A stretch of 10,084 nucleotides of DNA from contig CANPNQ010000017.1 in NCBI GenBank assembly GCA_947575425.1, positions 1-10,084 on the forward strand, written 5' to 3'. A program made the position numbers and the translations under genes. Shown here in pieces: positions 7,627-10,084 of the stretch. The notes beneath the pieces were generated by a model. That model saw only the letters and a program-made list of their open reading frames with translations. It was not told where the DNA came from and searched no databases. Within the stretch, counting starts at the first letter, position 1, and each line of letters starts with the position of its first letter. Origin of the DNA: an uncultured Erysipelotrichaceae bacterium (lineage in GTDB: Bacteria > Bacillota_I > Bacilli_A > Erysipelotrichales > Erysipelotrichaceae).

Positions 7627-7860
7627 ATGATAGGACTTATGTGGTGATGAACGTGTGATCGCCTCTGATTCGCTGATTGGCGGTATTTGCCTTAGCGCTC
7701 TATTCCCAGGAGAAATAAAGCTGCGCTCAATCTCCTAGGATGAGGAACAAGAAAACAGCATGCAGGATATTTCCCGAACCTATTTCCCGGTTCACCCGAT
7801 CGCAATATATGCCGATCTTCTCTTAAAGGATAAATCAAGGTATATAAAAACTACCTATGC
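7611..7860 (-). ncRNA. Candidate structured RNA or long 3' UTR between the 3D gene and rnmV
   Basis: About 280 bases after the 3D-domain gene contain no ORF worth calling, yet end in a strong terminator. In leftward order the minus strand can form these hairpins: AGGTA/TACCT (7856-7838); ATCG-CA/TG-CGAT with a bulge (7816-7799); GAACC/GGTTC with an eight-base loop (7793-7776); a nine-pair stem CCTAGGAGA/TCTCCTGGG (7739-7705); then the terminator (7626-7611). The nine-pair stem contains a U-G wobble that would be an A-C mismatch on the plus strand, which favours a leftward transcript. The octamer GGGAAATA occurs twice in this segment. No match to 4.5S/SRP RNA, tmRNA, RNase P RNA or T-box could be recognised. 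No clear promoter of its own was found, so a processed 3' UTR is as likely as a separate small RNA. Confidence 0.35.
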
Positions 7861-7905
7861 GATTCTATACAGCCTTCGTTTTTTCCATGATGAAAAGCAT
7901 TGCGG

Positions 7906-8691
7906 CTAACTGCCATATCGCAATACCTTTAATGTCGGTGTAGATCCATTCCAGAATACCTGTGTATCAATAAAATTCTCCGATCCCACATACAGATCGA
8001 TATGATTGCCATAGATCGCGCCGCCGCGATCTAACACCATGCATTTGATTGGTACATCAGGGGAAAAGCCCATACCGCTCAAACCATGATTGGATATTTC
8101 CACGATGGAATAGAAAGGAACACTGGGATCCATGGCGATGATATAATATCCATCATAGGTTAGACCCTCGAGCCATTCCCCATTGCTTTGTTTCACGCCC
8201 CACTGCGGATTCAGCTGTACCCCGGTAGCAGTATTGCCAGTCCCATCCTCTCTGACATTACATCCGTAGCAATCCACACCATATAAGGTTGCACGAATCT
8301 GATATTCATCCAAGACAGGCGTTGTATCTTCTCTTGCATCTGTATTCGGCTCGCTCTCTTGCGCCTGAGCCTGAGGTGCTTCCACCTCGTATTGACTTGC
8401 TTGAGCTGTTTGGGCAAACTGCTTCAGCGTATCTTGTATCGCATCCTGCTTTACCAGCTTGGTATTCAACTTCTTGGTAAGCGCATAGGAGCGAATTTCT
8501 TCTTTTAGTGCAATCTGCTTTTGATCATCACTGCGCAAAGCACTGCGCACATTTCTATGTGTCAGCTGTGAGGTAATCACAGCGTTATGGGCTTGATTGG
8601 TATTCTCCGCTACATTCATGGCGATATCACTCGCACAGCCGGAGAGTATGAAAACCATGATCAGAAAAGCACATATTCTTTTCAGCTTCAT
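7906..8691 (-). CDS. Lipoprotein with C-terminal 3D (three-aspartate) domain
   Basis: Predicted membrane-anchored surface protein of 261 residues. Residues 1-19 are a lipoprotein signal peptide with lipobox LSGC, so Cys19 should be lipidated after cleavage. Residues 50-98 are charged and probably helical. A Gln/Ala/Glu/Pro/Thr-rich linker follows (about 99-126), then a 3D domain (about 130-260). That domain shows TATGVQLNP (154-162) and the three conserved aspartates, Asp188 in AMDPSV, Asp221 in VLDRGGAI and Asp232 in HIDLYV. The fold is shared with MltA-type lytic transglycosylases, so peptidoglycan cleavage or binding is a family-based inference. It lies where B. subtilis has yabE but lacks the G5/DUF348 repeats of YabE. 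The start is firm: AAAGGAGG (8698-8705) stands six bases before the ATG. Cys141 and Cys144 inside the domain could form a disulfide. Confidence 0.9.
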   Translation of the reverse strand: MKLKRICAFLIMVFILSGCASDIAMNVAENTNQAHNAVITSQLTHRNVRSALRSDDQKQIALKEEIRSYALTKKLNTKLVKQDAIQDTLKQFAQTAQASQYEVEAPQAQAQESEPNTDAREDTTPVLDEYQIRATLYGVDCYGCNVREDGTGNTATGVQLNPQWGVKQSNGEWLEGLTYDGYYIIAMDPSVPFYSIVEISNHGLSGMGFSPDVPIKCMVLDRGGAIYGNHIDLYVGSENFIDTQVFWNGSTPTLKVLRYGS

Positions 8692-8718
8692 AAATTTCCT
8701 CCTTTAAGCTCGTGGCTT

Positions 8719-8747
8719 ATTCTATCACAGGAACATTGACTTGTCAA
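8719..8747 (-). promoter_or_regulatory. Near-consensus sigma-A promoter of the 3D lipoprotein gene
   Basis: On the minus strand TTGACA (8747-8742) is followed after exactly 17 bases by TAGAAT (8724-8719), with TG one base upstream of the -10 (extended -10). Predicted transcription start is near 8712, leaving a leader of about 20 bases. That is too short for the c-di-AMP riboswitch often found before cell-wall hydrolase genes. Confidence 0.88.
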
Positions 8748-8753
8748 ATTTCC

Positions 8754-8768
8754 CGTGTTTTGCACACG
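8754..8768 (-). repeat. Inverted repeat just upstream of the 3D gene promoter
   Basis: CGTGT and ACACG form a perfect five-base dyad around a five-base centre. The dyad ends six bases before the -35 hexamer, with its centre near -49. This is a position used by activators. No regulator can be named from the sequence, and there is no T run to make it a terminator. Confidence 0.4.
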
Positions 8769-9169
8769 CCTTTACCACTATTCTATCCTCCCCATTTTCA
8801 GTTTATACATCTTTTTCAAACGTGTTCATTTCAAACGCCCATAAAATAAGCACTTTGTTTTACAGTCGCATCATTTCTTTTCAGAATATTTAGAAAAGAG
8901 ACTTGTTAGAAAATTCCAATTTTTAACTTTTCCTTTTCCTTCAAGAAATCCTCAGCACTTTCACAGGATATCATACCAACCATGTAATCCTACCTAACTC
9001 TATCCCAAAAAAAGGTTCTCTTTTACCTGTTTCATTGAAAAAAACTTTTCGACAAAGTCATCGCTTATTCGCTGAATTTCGCTCTTTTTCACGATAATTC
9101 CCCAGATTCCCCTGTCGAATTACCACGAAAATAGGCAATCGCTTCCTTTGTGCTTTCCATGCTTCTCGT
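8769..9169. other. AT-rich gene-free stretch with three tiny minus-strand ORFs
   Basis: No conventional gene is visible in roughly 400 bases. On the minus strand there are three consecutive short frames: 9160-9089 (23 codons), 9092-9000 (30 codons, GTG start sharing GTGA with the previous stop) and 8983-8906 (25 codons). The second and third have short purine-rich stretches upstream (GGGGA; AGGTAGGA). The first and third are in the same frame and the middle one is shifted, so a decayed gene is an alternative. None has a recognisable family. Base composition is clearly poorer in G+C than in the flanking genes. Confidence 0.25.
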
Positions 9170-9217
9170 AAAAAAAAGAAGGTCGAGACCATACAGGAAA
9201 CTTTCTCCTTCTTTTTT
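9170..9217 (-). terminator. Intrinsic terminator of the M50 protease gene
   Basis: AAAAAAGAAGG (9172-9182) is exactly complementary to CCTTCTTTTTT (9207-9217), an 11-pair stem enclosing 24 bases. Those bases include a small GGTC/GACC complement at the stem base. On the minus strand it begins 13 bases after the stop codon and ends in a T run. The symmetrical A and T runs mean it could also stop plus-strand transcription. Confidence 0.82.
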
Positions 9218-9229
9218 AATCCAATCAAA

Positions 9230-10009
9230 TTATGCCATCCAATTTCTGATGAAATAAGGAATGAGATCCTCTGGCAAACTCAAAGGACGGATTTGCGGTA
9301 TTAACAGCGTACCGTAATCAAATACCATTGCCCCGATCATCCCTGCCAACACCAATAGAATCAAGAAATATGCAAGGAAGATCATCACCTTGGAGGATTT
9401 GCTGAACTGAAACATCAGCTCCATATGATTGTTATTGCGCATTCGTATGACATCAAAGATGATATAGGCGATGCACAATGCCAGCAGCACCACTGCGATC
9501 CAGAGCTGCTTTTGAAAAAAGTAATACATCCCATATCCCAATGCCGGAATCAAGACGAGGGGAAAATACAGGAAGGTCGCTGATATGACCTTACCTCCGT
9601 CAAAGGGATTGAGCGGCAACAGATTCATCAATGATACCACACCGGTAAAAAAGCTCAGCCACAGAAAATTCTGACTGCGTGTGATATAACAAAGGATAAA
9701 ATACACCACCGTTGCCAACAGCCCGCATAACGGTCCGCTGATCGCGATGATCGCATTTTCCTTTACTGAGGTCTCATTTGTTATCGTGATATAGGCGCCA
9801 AAAGGAGTAAATCCGCCAAAATGTACATTAGCTCCATAGGACTTCGCCGCTATCACATGCCCTGCCTCATGAATCACAAGCATAATGACATATCCGATCG
9901 CAAAGATCAGATTCAAAAAGAGTGTCAGCACATATACCGTTAATAATACGATCAGGATATTTAACAGCCATTTGAAAAAATTCCATCCTTGAAATACTGA
10001 CTCATGCAT
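9230..10009 (-). CDS. M50-family (site-2 protease type) membrane zinc metalloprotease
   Basis: Polytopic membrane protein of 259 residues. The zinc-binding HEAGH (47-51: His47, Glu48, His51) sits inside a hydrophobic segment, and the second family motif NPFDGG (134-139, Asp137 as third ligand) lies in another, as in site-2 proteases that cut within the membrane. Probable helices are at about 14-35, 36-57, 86-109, 115-132, 143-165, 168-187 and 207-230. GGFTPFGAY (65-73) matches the region after the first helix pair. There is no PDZ or CBS domain, so it is not RseP-like; a SpoIVFB- or YwhC-like compact type fits better. AGGTGAT (10014-10020) points to the ATG at 10009; a GTG in frame at 10018 lies inside that site. 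The gene stands alone between promoter and terminator. Its substrate, perhaps an anti-sigma factor or signal-peptide remnant, is unknown. Confidence 0.92.
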   Translation of the reverse strand: MHESVFQGWNFFKWLLNILIVLLTVYVLTLFLNLIFAIGYVIMLVIHEAGHVIAAKSYGANVHFGGFTPFGAYITITNETSVKENAIIAISGPLCGLLATVVYFILCYITRSQNFLWLSFFTGVVSLMNLLPLNPFDGGKVISATFLYFPLVLIPALGYGMYYFFQKQLWIAVVLLALCIAYIIFDVIRMRNNNHMELMFQFSKSSKVMIFLAYFLILLVLAGMIGAMVFDYGTLLIPQIRPLSLPEDLIPYFIRNWMA

Positions 10010-10036
10010 ATTGATCACCTATCTTAAATCTATTGC

Positions 10037-10045
10037 ATTATATCA
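10037..10045 (-). promoter_or_regulatory. Extended -10 promoter of the M50 protease gene
   Basis: On the minus strand TGA-TATAAT is a perfect -10 hexamer with the TG extension, about 28 bases before the start codon. The -35 position is not conserved, as allowed for extended -10 promoters. Confidence 0.7.
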
Positions 10046-10084
10046 CTTTTTTACATGCTTTGGTATCCTTTCTTTCATTTTTAC

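Noticed and set aside
7611..7905. SRP RNA, tmRNA or RNase P RNA in the noncoding stretch
   Set aside because: The conserved GGAAGGAAGCAG-type SRP core is absent and the segment is too short for tmRNA or RNase P RNA; 6S RNA could be neither shown nor excluded.
8692..8770. c-di-AMP (ydaO) riboswitch before the 3D gene
   Set aside because: The promoter at 8719-8747 leaves only a leader of about 20 bases, and no conserved riboswitch motifs are seen.
10043..10084. Possible C-terminal end of an upstream minus-strand gene, stop at 10043-10045
   Set aside because: Only about 13 codons are visible, a second frame is also open to the edge, and the stop overlaps the M50 promoter; not decidable from this window.

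Overview
The window reads as chromosomal DNA of a low- to mid-GC Gram-positive bacterium (Bacillota). Canonical sigma-A-type promoters, strong AGGAGG-type ribosome binding sites, U-tailed intrinsic terminators and the block 3D-domain protein / rnmV / rsmA / ispE all fit. Compared with Bacillus subtilis, the sporulation-associated genes between rsmA and ispE (yabG, veg, sspF) are absent and the two genes overlap. A lineage such as Erysipelotrichia is a reasonable guess, but this is inference and no marker gene here settles it.

Left half (1-5126, plus strand): a four-gene module of a large FtsX/MacB-type ABC permease (5' end outside the window), its ATPase, an OmpR/PhoB-type response regulator and a membrane histidine kinase, closed by a strong intrinsic terminator at 5098-5126. 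This is the layout of Bacillota export or cell-envelope-stress systems in which a two-component pair controls its own ABC transporter. The substrate cannot be read from sequence. The kinase has a degenerate ATP-lid G1 box.

Middle (5227-7626, minus strand): a housekeeping operon transcribed toward the left, rnmV (RNase M5, 5S rRNA maturation), rsmA/ksgA (16S rRNA dimethylation) and ispE (isoprenoid precursor synthesis). It converges on the transporter module. Its likely promoter is an extended -10 placed immediately after a GAAA-tetraloop terminator that ends upstream minus-strand transcription.

Right part (7627-10084, minus strand): about 280 noncoding bases with several predicted hairpins; a lipoprotein with a C-terminal 3D domain, occupying the place of B. 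subtilis yabE and driven by a near-consensus promoter; about 460 AT-rich bases without a convincing gene but with three tiny ORFs; and a terminator-bounded gene for a polytopic M50 (site-2-type) zinc metalloprotease with its own extended -10 promoter.

No rRNA, tRNA, insertion sequence, CRISPR array or phage gene was seen. The points most worth a second look are the noncoding segment between the 3D gene and rnmV, where G-U wobbles in two stems favour a minus-strand RNA; the 3D lipoprotein itself; and the unassigned transporter/two-component module.
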